64,000 nucleotides of DNA from Citrobacter amalonaticus (GTDB taxonomy: Bacteria; Pseudomonadota; Gammaproteobacteria; Enterobacterales; Enterobacteriaceae), in the NCBI GenBank assembly GCA_028994555.1, contig JARDVN010000001.1, positions 434,001-498,000 of the forward strand. Direction: 5' to 3'. Shown one piece after another: positions 37,679-50,895 of this stretch (the first letter of the stretch is position 1; every line of letters starts with the position of its first letter). The translations under genes were made by a program, and so were the position numbers. The notes beneath the pieces were generated by a model. It ran no database searches, was not told where the DNA came from, and was given only the letters and a program-made list of their open reading frames with translations.

Positions 37679-39462
37679 GTGCAAACCTTTCAAGCCGATC
37701 TTGCCATTATAGGCGCCGGTGGCGCGGGATTACGCGCTGCAATTGCCGCAGCGCAGGCAAATCCTAATGCGAAAATCGCACTGATTTCAAAAGTGTACCC
37801 AATGCGCAGTCACACCGTGGCTGCTGAAGGGGGGCTCAGCTGCTGTCGCCCAGGATCATGACAGCTTCGACTACCATTTTCACGATACGGTAGCGGGCGG
37901 AGACTGGCTGTGTGAACAGGATGTCGTGGATTATTTTGTCCACCACTGTCCTACCGAAATGACCCAACTGGAACAATGGGGCTGCCCGTGGAGTCGTCGC
38001 GAAGACGGCAGCGTCAACGTTCGTCGCTTTGGCGGGATGAAGATTGAGCGTACCTGGTTTGCTGCGGATAAAACCGGCTTCCATATGCTGCATACACTGT
38101 TCCAGACCTCTCTGCAGTTCCCGCAGATCCAACGCTTTGACGAACACTTCGTCCTCGATATCCTGGTCGATGATGGTCATGCTCGCGGCCTGGTGGCGAT
38201 GAACATGATGGAAGGCACGCTGGTACAGATCCGTGCTAACGCGGTAGTGATGGCGACTGGCGGCGCAGGCCGTGTGTATCGCTATAACACCAATGGCGGC
38301 ATCGTGACCGGTGACGGCATGGGCATGGCGCTGAGCCACGGCGTTCCGCTGCGTGACATGGAATTTGTTCAGTATCACCCAACCGGTCTGCCTGGTTCCG
38401 GTATCCTGATGACCGAAGGCTGCCGTGGTGAAGGCGGTATTCTGGTCAACAAAAACGGCTACCGCTATCTGCAGGATTACGGCATGGGTCCGGAAACCCC
38501 GCTGGGCGAGCCGAAAAACAAATACATGGAACTCGGTCCGCGCGACAAAGTTTCTCAGGCTTTCTGGCATGAATGGCGTAAAGGCAACACCATCTCCACG
38601 CCGCGTGGCGATGTTGTTCATCTCGACCTGCGTCATCTGGGCGAGAAGAAACTGCTGGAACGTCTGCCGTTCATCTGTGAACTGGCGAAAGCCTATGTGG
38701 GCGTCGATCCGGTGAAAGAACCGATTCCGGTGCGTCCGACCGCACACTACACCATGGGCGGTATCGAAACCGATCAGAACTGCGAAACCCGCATCAAAGG
38801 TCTGTTTGCCGTCGGCGAATGTTCTTCTGTGGGTCTGCACGGCGCGAACCGTCTGGGCTCTAACTCTCTGGCTGAGCTGGTGGTCTTTGGCCGCCTGGCA
38901 GGCGAGCAGGCGATGGAGCGCGCAGCGACAGCGGGCACCGCTAACGACGCCGCCCTTGACGCACAGGTTGCCGGCGTTGAACAACGTCTGAAAGACCTGG
39001 TCAACCAGGAAGGTAACGAGAACTGGGCGAAGATCCGCGACGAAATGGGGCTTTCTATGGAAGAAGGTTGCGGTATTTACCGTACACCGGAACTCATGCA
39101 GAAAACCGTGGATAAGCTGGCCGAACTGCAGGAGCGCTTCAAACGCGTTCGCATTACCGACACCTCCAGCGTATTCAATACCGATCTGCTGTACACCATC
39201 GAGCTGGGTCACGGCCTGAACGTCGCTGAGTGTATGGCGCATTCCGCGCTGGCGCGTAAGGAATCACGCGGCGCACACCAACGTCTGGACGAAGGTTGCA
39301 CCGAACGTGACGACGTCAACTTCCTCAAACATACTCTCGCCTTCCGCGATGCTGATGGCACGACTCGCCTCGACTATAGCGACGTGAAAATCACCACGCT
39401 GCCGCCGGCAAAACGTGTTTACGGTGGCGAAGCGGAAGCAGCCGATAAGAAGGAGAAGGCTA

Positions 39463-39470
<8 letters not shown>
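37679..39470 (+). CDS. frdA: fumarate reductase flavoprotein subunit
   Basis: FrdA reduces fumarate to succinate as terminal reductase in anaerobic respiration. The repaired 596-residue protein has the dinucleotide fold [16 protein letters not shown], the His that binds FAD covalently in [11 protein letters not shown] (near residue 45), and the active-site segments [10 protein letters not shown] and [13 protein letters not shown]. Six G at 37829-37834 should be five, giving [19 protein letters not shown]. The start is GTG. Its C-terminus is six residues shorter than in E. coli, in the Lys/Ala-rich tail. It overlaps frdB by eight bases. Confidence 0.96.
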
Positions 39471-40603
<1,133 letters not shown>

Positions 40604-40613
40604 GGAGTCCGGG

Positions 40614-40973
40614 ATGATTAATCCAAATCCAAAACGTTCTGACGAACCCGTATTCTGGGGTCTGTTTGGCGCAGGCGGTATGTGGGGTGCGATTATCGCG
40701 CCTGTGATGGTTCTGCTGGTGGGGATTCTGCTGCCGCTGGGTCTGTTCCCGGGCGATGCCCTGAGCTATGAGCGCGTTCTGGCGTTTGCTCAGAGCTTTA
40801 TCGGCCGTGCTTTCCTGTTCCTGATGATTGTCCTGCCGCTGTGGTGTGGCTTACACCGTATGCACCACGCAATGCATGACCTGAAAATCCATGTGCCGGC
40901 TGGCAAATGGGTGTTCTACGGTCTGGCGGCAATCCTGACCGTCGTCACGGCGATTGGCATTCTGTCTGTCTAA
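40614..40973 (+). CDS. frdD: fumarate reductase membrane anchor D
   Basis: The 119-residue protein has three membrane helices and the conserved [17 protein letters not shown] loop. ATG 40614 follows frdC after ten bases and has AAGGAG upstream. Confidence 0.97.
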   Translation: MINPNPKRSDEPVFWGLFGAGGMWGAIIAPVMVLLVGILLPLGLFPGDALSYERVLAFAQSFIGRAFLFLMIVLPLWCGLHRMHHAMHDLKIHVPAGKWVFYGLAAILTVVTAIGILSV

Positions 40974-40979
40974 CGTAAT

Positions 40980-41017
40980 CTGCCCTCTTGTCTGCTGATA
41001 AGAGGGCGTTTTTTTCA
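40980..41017 (+). terminator. terminator of the frd operon
   Basis: GCCCTCTTGTCTGCTGATAAGAGGGC hairpin followed by seven T. In E. coli this position also serves as the ampC attenuator; no ampC follows here. Confidence 0.88.
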
Positions 41018-41081
41018 TTCCCGCCATTATTTCCCCCCGCCAGGTTCTACACTTAGGAAAAAACACCCTAAGGATAAAACT

Positions 41082-41615
41082 ATGCGCCTGCTCCCCATCG
41101 TTGCTGCTGTAACCGCTGCGTTTCTGGTTGTCTCTTGTAGTACCCCCACACCACCACAGGACGTCACGGTGGTAAATAACTTCGATGCTAAGCGCTATCT
41201 CGGAACCTGGTACGAAATAGCCCGTTTTGATCATCGCTTTGAACGCGGACTGGATAAGGTCACGGCGACCTACAGTCAGCGCGATGACGGCGGCCTTAAT
41301 GTCATCAATAAAGGCTGGAACCCTGACAGGAACAGATGGCAGCAAAGTGAAGGAAAAGCCTATTTTACCGGTGACCCGAGCCGCGCAGCGCTGAAGGTTT
41401 CGTTCTTTGGGCCTTTCTACGGCGGGTATAACGTTATCGCGCTCGACAGAGAGTACCGACACGCGTTGGTTTGCGGCCCGGATCGCGACTACCTGTGGAT
41501 ACTCGCCCGCACGCCAACAATTTCTGAGGAAATTAAGCAGCAGATGCTGGCCGTCGCGACCCGGGAAGGGTTTGATGTCAGTAAGCTAATCTGGGTGAAG
41601 CAACCCGGTACTTAG
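41082..41615 (+). CDS. blc: outer-membrane lipocalin Blc
   Basis: The 177-residue lipoprotein has a signal with lipobox VVSCS and the lipocalin signature [17 protein letters not shown]. Blc binds lysophospholipids at the outer membrane. It lies directly after frdD and converges on gdx with a four-base overlap. Confidence 0.96.
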   Translation: MRLLPIVAAVTAAFLVVSCSTPTPPQDVTVVNNFDAKRYLGTWYEIARFDHRFERGLDKVTATYSQRDDGGLNVINKGWNPDRNRWQQSEGKAYFTGDPSRAALKVSFFGPFYGGYNVIALDREYRHALVCGPDRDYLWILARTPTISEEIKQQMLAVATREGFDVSKLIWVKQPGT

Positions 41616-41929
41616 TGGGTGCTTAATTTCAGACCAATAATACCGACGACGATCAATGCCAGGCTTGCCAGACGCATGGGGTTGGCGGATTCACCCAGTA
41701 ACAAAATACCGGTGATGGCAGCACCGACGGCGCCAATCCCCGTCCATACGGCGTACGCGGTGCCCACGGGTAGCGTTTTCATCGCCCACGCAAGCAGCGC
41801 CATACTGACAATCATTGCGGCAATGGTGATGATACTCGGCGTCAGGCGACTAAAACCGTGGGTATACTTCAGCCCCACCGCCCAAACAACTTCAAGCAAA
41901 CCGGCGATTAATAAGATTATCCAGGACAT
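41612..41929 (-). CDS. gdx: guanidinium exporter (SMR family)
   Basis: The 105-residue protein has four membrane helices and the SMR glutamate (Glu13 in [12 protein letters not shown]). Formerly named SugE, Gdx exchanges guanidinium for protons. The upstream guanidine-II riboswitch supports guanidinium as the real substrate. Dimeric inner-membrane carrier. Confidence 0.96.
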   Translation of the reverse strand: MSWIILLIAGLLEVVWAVGLKYTHGFSRLTPSIITIAAMIVSMALLAWAMKTLPVGTAYAVWTGIGAVGAAITGILLLGESANPMRLASLALIVVGIIGLKLSTH

Positions 41930-41944
41930 ATCAGGCTCCAGAGA

Positions 41945-41996
41945 AATGGGGCCGTCCCCGGTGAGAGAAGCGTTTGCAGGTCGTCCTGCAAAGCTG
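41945..41996 (-). promoter_or_regulatory. guanidine-II (mini-ykkC) riboswitch
   Basis: On the minus strand two hairpins with ACGR tetraloops follow each other: TTGCAGG-ACGA-CCTGCAA (41975-41992) and GGGG-ACGG-CCCC (41949-41960). This is the defining architecture of the guanidine-II class. The second hairpin ends about 11 bases before TCTGGAG and the gdx start, so ligand binding could control ribosome access. Confidence 0.93.
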
Positions 41997-42185
41997 AAGA
42001 TGGAAATAACATTCTTGCCCGAGCGACGGTGAATTTCAACATTTTTATCTTTCCACGCCTAAAAGGTTGAATTAGGCGCATTTCGCAACGTACTTTGCGC
42101 ATTCAGCACTCATCCGACTTCTCTATGATGGGACGCTTTCTGAAGTCAGGAAGCCATTTGCCTTACTTCTGAATGCGAAAACGCT

Positions 42186-42776
42186 ATGTTGAAAATATTA
42201 GTGATTGACCGTTGCCACTTCACCCGCACAGGGATCGAGGCATGGCTTAATCATTCCGAACTCTTTACTACGTCGTTTCTGGTCTCTGGGCTCAATAATC
42301 TCTTACTGGTTAAAGAGCACATCCAGCAGTGGAAACCTCACCTGGTCATCGCGGACCTGTATGGTTTTCTCAACGATACGCTGTCCGTCCACGCCATTGC
42401 GCCGTTTTTTCTCGCCTGTGGTGACAGTCCATTAATATTACTGGAGTCAGGAGGCGTGATGGTAGAGACGCAGCGCTATCCTGTCTGCGCGTCGTTAACC
42501 AAGCAGGTCTCTCTGGTGGTCCTGGCTGAAAAAATCCACAATGCCCTGCTGACAGGGTCAGTATCCGAAGCGCCCGGAAATGCCTCGACGTTGCTTACGC
42601 CACAGGAAGAGAAAGTGCTGACGATGTGGATGGAAGGAGCGAGTAACAATGCAATAGCCTGTGCGCTCAGCATTCATGGTAAAACGGTATACACCTATAA
42701 ACGCAATATCCGCATGAAGTTACACATGGATAATCGCTTTTCGCCGTTTCTTGCACCCTCTGAGCTGAAAAATTAA
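42186..42776 (+). CDS. ecnR: LuxR-type regulator of the entericidin locus
   Basis: The 196-residue protein has an N-terminal receiver-like region without obvious phosphorylation residues and a C-terminal GerE/LuxR helix-turn-helix (LTPQEEKVLTMWMEGASNNAIACALSIHGKTVYTYKRNI, starting near residue 137). An ecnR gene is known beside ecnAB in Citrobacter. It converges on ecnB. Confidence 0.85.
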   Translation: MLKILVIDRCHFTRTGIEAWLNHSELFTTSFLVSGLNNLLLVKEHIQQWKPHLVIADLYGFLNDTLSVHAIAPFFLACGDSPLILLESGGVMVETQRYPVCASLTKQVSLVVLAEKIHNALLTGSVSEAPGNASTLLTPQEEKVLTMWMEGASNNAIACALSIHGKTVYTYKRNIRMKLHMDNRFSPFLAPSELKN

Positions 42777-42809
42777 CGGCACGACAACACTGTCGTACCG
42801 TTTTCACCG

Positions 42810-42956
42810 TTACTGCTGAGCTTTGGTTGCTGCGCCTGAAATGGCGTTACCGCCATCGGAGATGTCCTCACCCACACCACGTGTGGTATTGCACGCAGTC
42901 AACACGGAGGAAAGTACTAACACAGAAAAGATCGCTGCAATTGTCTTTTTAACCAT
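42810..42956 (-). CDS. ecnB: entericidin B lipoprotein
   Basis: A 48-residue lipoprotein reads [19 protein letters not shown] then lipobox TAC and [14 protein letters not shown], closely matching E. coli EcnB. In E. coli EcnB is described as a bacteriolytic lipoprotein countered by EcnA. Too short for many gene callers. Confidence 0.93.
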   Translation of the reverse strand: MVKKTIAAIFSVLVLSSVLTACNTTRGVGEDISDGGNAISGAATKAQQ

Positions 42957-43064
42957 AACGTCTTCCTTTTCTAGCCAATGTTATTTGTGTAGTGCCACTT
43001 AATCATAGACAAGATCCCGAACAATGCCGGGAGATAGACGCTTTTTAGGACGATGAGAAGAAAA

Positions 43065-43199
43065 TTAGCTGGCTGCGTGGGAAATAGAATTGCCGAGGTG
43101 CTTAATATCCTCACCAAAGCCGCGCGCGGTATTGCAGCCTGCCAGCAACGACGTAGTGAGAAGAATCAGTGTTACAAGACCGAGAAGACGTTTCATCAT
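43065..43199 (-). CDS. ecnA: entericidin A lipoprotein (antidote)
   Basis: A 44-residue lipoprotein begins MMKRLLGLVTLILLTTSLLA, has a cleavage site at LAGC and continues NTARGFGEDIKHLGNSIS. Paralogous to EcnB and upstream of it on the same strand. Described in E. coli as the antidote of the pair. Confidence 0.93.
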   Translation of the reverse strand: MMKRLLGLVTLILLTTSLLAGCNTARGFGEDIKHLGNSISHAAS

Positions 43200-43261
43200 T
43201 CCTGCCCTGGAGAAACAATGGCGCAGCAAAGCGCTGCACCATAATGAGCTAAACGCGCGGA

Positions 43262-43828
43262 TTATTTAACGCGGGAGACGTACTCGCCTGAACGCGTATC
43301 CACTTTAATCACTTCGCCAATCTGAACGAACAGAGGCACTTTAACCACAGCACCGGTAGACAGCGTAGCCGGCTTACCGCCTGTACCTGCGGTGTCGCCT
43401 TTCAGACCCGGATCGGTATCAACGATTTCCAGCTCAACAAAGTTCGGCGGCGTCACGGAGATAGGCTGACCGTTCCACAGGGTCACGATGCACTCTGCCT
43501 GATCCAGCAGCCATTTTTCGCTATCGCCAATCGCTTTAGCATCTGCAGACAGTTGCTCGAAGGTTTCGTTGTTCATGAAGTGCCAGAACTCACCGTCGTT
43601 GTACAGGTAAGTCAGGTTCATATCTACAACGTCAGCGCCTTCTGCAGAGTCAGTAGACTTGAAGGTTTTCTCAACGCGAGTACCGGTCAGCAGGCGACGC
43701 AGTTTCACGCGCGCAAAAGCCTGACCTTTACCCGGTTTAACGAATTCGCTGGCTTCAACCGCATAAGGTTCGCCGTCCAACATGATTTTAAGACCAGCAC
43801 GAAAATCGTTGCTATAGTACGTTGCCAT
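43262..43828 (-). CDS. efp: translation elongation factor P
   Basis: EF-P relieves ribosome stalling at polyproline. The 188-residue protein has three beta-barrel domains; Lys34 in VKPGKGQAF is the residue modified by EpmA and EpmB. Divergent from epmB, 41 bases apart. Confidence 0.98.
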   Translation of the reverse strand: MATYYSNDFRAGLKIMLDGEPYAVEASEFVKPGKGQAFARVKLRRLLTGTRVEKTFKSTDSAEGADVVDMNLTYLYNDGEFWHFMNNETFEQLSADAKAIGDSEKWLLDQAECIVTLWNGQPISVTPPNFVELEIVDTDPGLKGDTAGTGGKPATLSTGAVVKVPLFVQIGEVIKVDTRSGEYVSRVK

Positions 43829-43869
43829 AAGGCCCTCTGAAAATTGTTAACTGGTAGCTAAGCCACAAA

Positions 43870-44898
43870 ATGGCGCATATTGTAACCCTAAATACCCCAT
43901 CCAGAGAAGATTGGTTATCGCAACTTGCCGATGTTGTGACCAATCCCGATGAACTCCTGCGTCTTTTGAATATAGACGCAGATGAAAAACTGTTGGCCGG
44001 ACGCGATGCCAGACGGCTGTTCGCCCTGCGTGTGCCGCGCGCATTTATCGCGCGAATGGAAAAAGGCAACCCTGCTGATCCACTTTTGCGTCAGGTACTT
44101 ACCTCGCAAGATGAGTTTATTGCCGCACCGGGTTTCTCTACCGATCCACTGGAAGAACAGCATAGCGTCGTACCAGGACTGCTGCATAAATACCGTAATC
44201 GGGCGCTGTTGCTGGTGAAAGGGGGCTGTGCGGTAAATTGCCGCTATTGCTTCCGTCGCCACTTCCCGTACGCGGAAAATCAGGGAAATAAGCGAAACTG
44301 GCAGGCCGCGCTGGACTACATCAGCGCTCATCCTGAGCTGGATGAGATCATTTTCTCCGGCGGCGACCCGCTAATGGCCAAAGATCATGAACTGGACTGG
44401 TTGCTCACGCAGCTGGAAGCGATTCCTCATATCAGGCGTCTGCGTATTCACAGTCGTTTGCCCATCGTCATTCCTGCGCGTATTACCGAGGAGCTGGTTG
44501 CACGTTTCACCTGTTCTTCGCTGCAGATCCTGCTGGTGAATCACATCAATCACGCCAACGAAGTCGATGAGAGCTTCCGGCAGGCGATGGCAAAACTGCG
44601 CGGTGCAGGCGTTACGCTGCTCAATCAGAGCGTCCTGCTGCGCGGCGTCAATGATAACGCGCAGACGCTGGCGAACCTCAGTAACGCGCTGTTTGATGCG
44701 GGCGTCATGCCCTATTATCTGCATGTGCTGGATAAAGTGCAGGGCGCGGCGCATTTCATGGTGACAGACGATGAAGCGCGCCAGATCATGCGTGAACTGC
44801 TTACGCTGGTGTCAGGGTATATGGTGCCCAGGCTGGCGCGAGAAATTGGTGGTGAACCGAGTAAAACGCCACTGGATTTACAACTGCGTCAGCAATAA
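43870..44898 (+). CDS. epmB: EF-P beta-lysylation protein, lysine 2,3-aminomutase
   Basis: The 342-residue radical-SAM enzyme converts (S)-alpha-lysine to (R)-beta-lysine for EpmA. The cluster motif is CAVNCRYCFRRHFPY (CxxxCxxC, near residues 119-126), followed by FSGGDPLMAKD and the PLP lysine region near the C-terminus. Full length. Confidence 0.97.
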   Translation: MAHIVTLNTPSREDWLSQLADVVTNPDELLRLLNIDADEKLLAGRDARRLFALRVPRAFIARMEKGNPADPLLRQVLTSQDEFIAAPGFSTDPLEEQHSVVPGLLHKYRNRALLLVKGGCAVNCRYCFRRHFPYAENQGNKRNWQAALDYISAHPELDEIIFSGGDPLMAKDHELDWLLTQLEAIPHIRRLRIHSRLPIVIPARITEELVARFTCSSLQILLVNHINHANEVDESFRQAMAKLRGAGVTLLNQSVLLRGVNDNAQTLANLSNALFDAGVMPYYLHVLDKVQGAAHFMVTDDEARQIMRELLTLVSGYMVPRLAREIGGEPSKTPLDLQLRQQ

Positions 44899-45061
44899 CC
44901 GCGCTATCAGGTGTCCGCATCCGGACACCCGTTATCAAAACCCCCCGGCTTCCCCTGCCCTGTATGCTATTTTAGCGACGCCTTGCAAACTACACATTTA
45001 AAAATCATATCGTTAAGTTGAAACCAATCGCTAAATTTATCATTGGTGAGGGAGAACCGTT

Positions 45062-45929
45062 ATGGCTATCAGTATCAAAGGAGTGAATACGGGTGTTATC
45101 CGTAAAGCGAACGAATTCATCGCACTGGCGCTGAAAATTAAAGAGCCAAGAAACAAGGAATCGCTGTTTTTTCTGCCTGCACTGGAATTACGCGATCTGC
45201 TGATCGCCGTGGAGAGTCGTCTGCATCAAAAACAGCAACTGAACACTGCTGAACATCAGCACTACGTAAAAACGCGCGACGCTATCAGCAAGAAAATGCA
45301 GGAAAACATTCCTGCGATAGTAGAAGATGAACTTCGACATGCGGATATTCATCGCCGTGTCACTGCCGTTGCCTTAGCCGACGGGAGTGCCGACAGCGTA
45401 ATACTAACCTTCACGCTTCACGATGGCACAACCTGCCACCTGCGGGTAAACGACTTGCAGATTGAGACTCTGGTGTATGCCATTATTCGGGCGATAGAGA
45501 ACGCCGGCATGCGGGAACTGGCACTAAGGCTCGCCTCGTTGCTGGACTTTTTTACCACTGTATGATGCGGACTGCATGGACCACGAGCGACTGGAATTCG
45601 ACGCTTACGCACAGCCAGAGTGGAAGCATGCGCTTTTCACGCATTATCTTGCGGTGCTATATCGTTTTACAGATGAAACAGGGAAGACGCAGTTCAGCGG
45701 CACCGTCGTGAAAACCCGCGTTCCGTCTGATAGCAAAACGGCAGAAGCCATTTCCCGACGGCTACTCGACTTCAGCCCGAGGCTGAAAAAGCTGGCAGGA
45801 AAACCGTGTCAGGTCTCTGTCAGAACGCTGACGGCGAATAAAACGCAGAAGCTGACCCAGGAGCAATGCCTGCGTGCGCTGCATCATCTACGGGTTCAGT
45901 CCGTTAACATCGCAACACAACACGCCTGA
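45062..45929 (+). CDS. yjeJ: YjeJ, uncharacterised protein
   Basis: The repaired 288-residue product matches E. coli YjeJ from MAISIKGVNTGVIRK to the C-terminus. Six T at 45548-45553 should be five; repair joins LASLLDF to LPLYDADCMDHERLEFD, and the sequence then continues WKHALFTHYLAVLYRF. No membrane segments or recognised domain. Function unknown. Confidence 0.88.
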
Positions 45930-45985
45930 TGGCGCTGCGCTTATCAGGCCTACTGGTGTATGAACACAGGCCTGATAAGAGAATT
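45930..45985. repeat. REP-type repeat after yjeJ
   Basis: GCGCTGCGCTTATCAGGCCTAC and, after a spacer, CAGGCCTGATAAG form an inverted REP pair. Confidence 0.75.
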
Positions 45986-46005
45986 TTTCCGAACCACAAT
46001 GCCTA

Positions 46006-46359
46006 TTAGTTAGGGCACTTATAAACCTGGCCAATCATTTCACTGGCGGTCGGGACAAAGCTGGATAACATGCCCTGACTCGGGCTGCTGACGCCGTAAA
46101 TCACGTTGCCGCCCATCGCTGCCGCCTGGTTGCGCAGGTCATTTGCTGCCCCACGCATAGAGCCGCCTTCTTCACCGTGCTGACCTGAAAGCCAGTTACT
46201 CTGCTTCCCGGTTGCGGTGCCAATCAGCTGACATTCAGCGCCTGGCTTTTCTTCAACAAAGCGAACGCTTTGCCCTGCGGAACTCAGTTCGTTGCTGGAG
46301 CTACAACCCGCCATCAGTAGCGCGGCACCGACGATCCCTGCTAAATATTTCACGTGCAT
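46006..46359 (-). CDS. yjeI: YjeI, DUF4156 lipoprotein
   Basis: The 117-residue lipoprotein has the lipobox LMAGCSSS and a mature domain almost identical to E. coli YjeI (GTATGKQSNWLSGQHGEEGG). ATG 46359 is chosen by homology. Function unknown. Confidence 0.93.
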   Translation of the reverse strand: MHVKYLAGIVGAALLMAGCSSSNELSSAGQSVRFVEEKPGAECQLIGTATGKQSNWLSGQHGEEGGSMRGAANDLRNQAAAMGGNVIYGVSSPSQGMLSSFVPTASEMIGQVYKCPN

Positions 46360-46431
46360 GTTATTCCCCATAATCAATGCGCTGGACGTTTTGTCCGCCA
46401 CTGAATCTTATACTAAAAAGATGACTAAAAG

Positions 46432-46464
46432 AAAAACCCCCCGAGCATTTCTGCCCGAGGGTTT
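46432..46464 (-). terminator. terminator downstream of groEL
   Basis: Minus strand: ACCCTCGGGCA-GAAA-TGCTCGGGGGGT followed by TTTTTC. A second hairpin, CACCCTGCAGCC...GGATGCAGGGTG (46484-46511), precedes it. Confidence 0.75.
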
Positions 46465-46518
46465 CTCATATCTGGGAGATTAACACCCTGCATCCTTCAG
46501 GCTGCAGGGTGTAGGCGA

Positions 46519-48177
<1,659 letters not shown>

Positions 48178-48208
48178 TTAAATTCGTATGTTCAGTGTCG
48201 TTCGCGGA

Positions 48209-48611
<403 letters not shown>

Positions 48612-48774
48612 GCAATGCGAAAAAAAATTCTGTTCAGCGAAAAATCCTGTAAAAACACTACTTACCTCACATTTCTCGCCTATTTAATCCCCCACGTCAT
48701 AAGCAAATCTGATTGTGATAACATCAAAAATCTACGCAGTTGCCTGTAACTCAGGCGCAAACGGATAACAACTC

Positions 48775-50025
48775 ATGAGTGGACTGAAACAAGAGCTTGG
48801 ACTGGCTCAGGGCATTGGCCTGTTGTCGACATCATTATTAGGCACGGGCGTGTTTGCCGTTCCGGCTCTGGCCGCTCTGGTGGCAGGCAATAACAGCCTG
48901 TGGGCCTGGCCCGTTTTGATTGTTCTGGTGTTTCCCGTTGCGATTGTGTTTGCCCTCCTGGGCCGTCACTACCCCAGCGCAGGCGGCGTCGCACATTTCG
49001 TCGGCATGGCGTTTGGCCCTCATCTTGAACGAGTCACTGGCTGGCTATTTCTGTCCGTCATTCCCGTTGGTCTTCCTGCTGCGCTGCATATCGCCGCCGG
49101 GTTTGGACAGGCGATGTTTGGCTGGCACGGCTGGCAGCTGTTGCTGGCCGAACTCGGCACGCTGGCGCTGGTCTGGTTCATCGGCTCACGCGGCGCGAGC
49201 TCCAGCGCGAATTTGCAAACGGTGATTGCAGCTTTGATCGTGGCGCTCATTATCGCTATCTGGTGGGCCGGCGACCTCAGACCGGCAGAAATCCCTTTCC
49301 CTGCGCCAGGCGATATTGAAATTTCGGGGCTGTTCTCCGCGCTGTCAGTGATGTTCTGGTGTTTCGTCGGTCTGGAAGCGTTCGCTCATCTGGCATCTGA
49401 ATTCAAGAACCCCGAGCGTGATTTTCCGCGTGCGCTGATGATTGGCCTGCTGCTAGCCGGTTCGGTCTATTGGGCCTGCACCGTGTTGGTTCTGCACTTT
49501 GATGCTTATGGCGAAACGATGGCTGCAGCGGCCTCATTACCGGAAATCGTGGTGCAACTGTTCGGCGTTCAGGCGCTATGGGTAGCCTGTGTGATCGGCT
49601 ATCTGGCCTGCTTTGCCAGTCTCAACATTTATATACAGAGTTTTGCTCGCCTGGTGTGGTCACAGGCGCAATACAAACCGGATCACTATCTCGCGCGTCT
49701 CTCGGCTCGCCATATTCCGCGCAACGCGCTTAATGCGGTGCTGGGCTGCTGTGTGATCAGTACGCTGTGCATCTATGCGCTGGAGATCAATCTGGATGCC
49801 CTTATCGTCTACGCGAACGGCATCTTTATCATGATCTATCTGTTGTGCATGCTGGCAGGCTGTCGTTTGTTGAAGGGGCGCTATCGTGCGCTGGCACTGG
49901 TCGGCGGCGTGTTGTGTTTACTGTTACTGGCAATGGTCGGCTGGAAGTGCCTGTATGCGCTGATTATGCTGGCAGTGCTGTGGCGGTTTTTGCCACAACG
50001 AAAAAAGATTGAACATCACTTATAG
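48775..50025 (+). CDS. yjeH: L-methionine/branched-chain amino acid exporter YjeH
   Basis: The 416-residue APC-superfamily transporter has about twelve membrane segments and begins MSGLKQELGLAQGIGLLSTSLLGTG, matching E. coli YjeH. It exports methionine and branched-chain amino acids in E. coli. Divergent from groES. Confidence 0.94.
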   Translation: MSGLKQELGLAQGIGLLSTSLLGTGVFAVPALAALVAGNNSLWAWPVLIVLVFPVAIVFALLGRHYPSAGGVAHFVGMAFGPHLERVTGWLFLSVIPVGLPAALHIAAGFGQAMFGWHGWQLLLAELGTLALVWFIGSRGASSSANLQTVIAALIVALIIAIWWAGDLRPAEIPFPAPGDIEISGLFSALSVMFWCFVGLEAFAHLASEFKNPERDFPRALMIGLLLAGSVYWACTVLVLHFDAYGETMAAAASLPEIVVQLFGVQALWVACVIGYLACFASLNIYIQSFARLVWSQAQYKPDHYLARLSARHIPRNALNAVLGCCVISTLCIYALEINLDALIVYANGIFIMIYLLCMLAGCRLLKGRYRALALVGGVLCLLLLAMVGWKCLYALIMLAVLWRFLPQRKKIEHHL

Positions 50026-50029
50026 GCCG

Positions 50030-50077
50030 GTTCTACAAAAAGGCCCGGTGGCGCTTACGCTTACTGGGCCTACGGGA
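50030..50077. repeat. REP repeat between yjeH and fxsA
   Basis: GGCCCGGTGGCGCTTACGCTTACTGGGCC is a REP palindrome between convergent genes. Confidence 0.75.
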
Positions 50078-50078
50078 A

Positions 50079-50555
50079 TCAGTCGCGACGATCGTCTTTG
50101 TGTTCGATACGGTCACGTTCTTCATCTTTGCGCTGGAACTCGCCGTCAAAGGTGTCGCCACCGCCGGTTCCGGCGCTAAAGCCGCCACCCGGCATGCGGG
50201 AAAAACGCAGATGCGGCAGCAGCTTCATCGTCAGATGCTTCTGTACCGGCGGTAATAAAAGAAGAAGACCGAGGAAGTCGGTGAAAAAACCCGGCAATAA
50301 CAGCAACAGACCCGCGATGATCAGCGATACACTTTTAATCATCTCTTCTGCAGGACTCTCTCCTGCCGCCATTTTCTGCTGCATCAACAAAAAATTCTTA
50401 AATCCCTGGTTGCGTACCAGCGACATCCCGATGACCGAGGTGAAGATCACCAGGATAAGCGTCATCAGTACCCCCATTACATGGGCGACCTGAATGAAGA
50501 TAGAAATCTCAATATAAACATAGAGAAAGACTGCAAGTAACGGTATCCAGCGCAA
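50079..50555 (-). CDS. fxsA: FxsA, cytoplasmic membrane protein
   Basis: The 158-residue product (RWIPLLAVFLYVYIEISIF to the charged C-terminus) matches E. coli FxsA, whose overproduction blocks F-plasmid exclusion of phage T7. Two or three membrane helices. The start appears to be TTG at 50553-50555, with GAGGAG five bases upstream and homology beginning there. Confidence 0.92.
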   Translation of the reverse strand: MRWIPLLAVFLYVYIEISIFIQVAHVMGVLMTLILVIFTSVIGMSLVRNQGFKNFLLMQQKMAAGESPAEEMIKSVSLIIAGLLLLLPGFFTDFLGLLLLLPPVQKHLTMKLLPHLRFSRMPGGGFSAGTGGGDTFDGEFQRKDEERDRIEHKDDRRD

Positions 50556-50739
50556 AAGGATTCTCCTCAAATGACCGCCGTGATGCGCACGTCGGCCCAA
50601 AAATAGTTGCGATTCGCATTAGTTGGATGTAGGGGTAGTTCGCAAAATTTCAAGCTGTTTGTACACTTATTTTTAGAGTTAATCCTAAAGCGGTGACCTA
50701 TTTCACAAAATAATAATTAAGGAGTAATTTACCACACTT

Positions 50740-50759
50740 AAAGTGATCCAGATTACGGC
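50740..50759 (+). promoter_or_regulatory. possible CRP site upstream of aspA
   Basis: AAAGTGATCCAGATTACGG resembles the CRP consensus, and aspA is CRP-activated in E. coli. The surrounding fxsA-aspA gap (50556-50895, 340 bases) is AT-rich and holds the aspA promoter region but no gene I can recognise. Confidence 0.5.
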
Positions 50760-50895
50760 ACAATTTCTGAAGCAGAATATGATCTCGTTGACCAGACCGA
50801 TGTAGGGGATAATCGTCGGTCAAGAAACAATCGAAACCACATATATTCTGTGTGTTTAGTGCATTCATTGGCAGCTTTAAATAAAGAAGGTTCAC

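Noticed and set aside
37836..39242. 468-codon open frame antisense to frdA
   Set aside because: Antisense shadow of a highly biased coding region. No ribosome binding site or family resemblance, and frdA is clearly the real gene.
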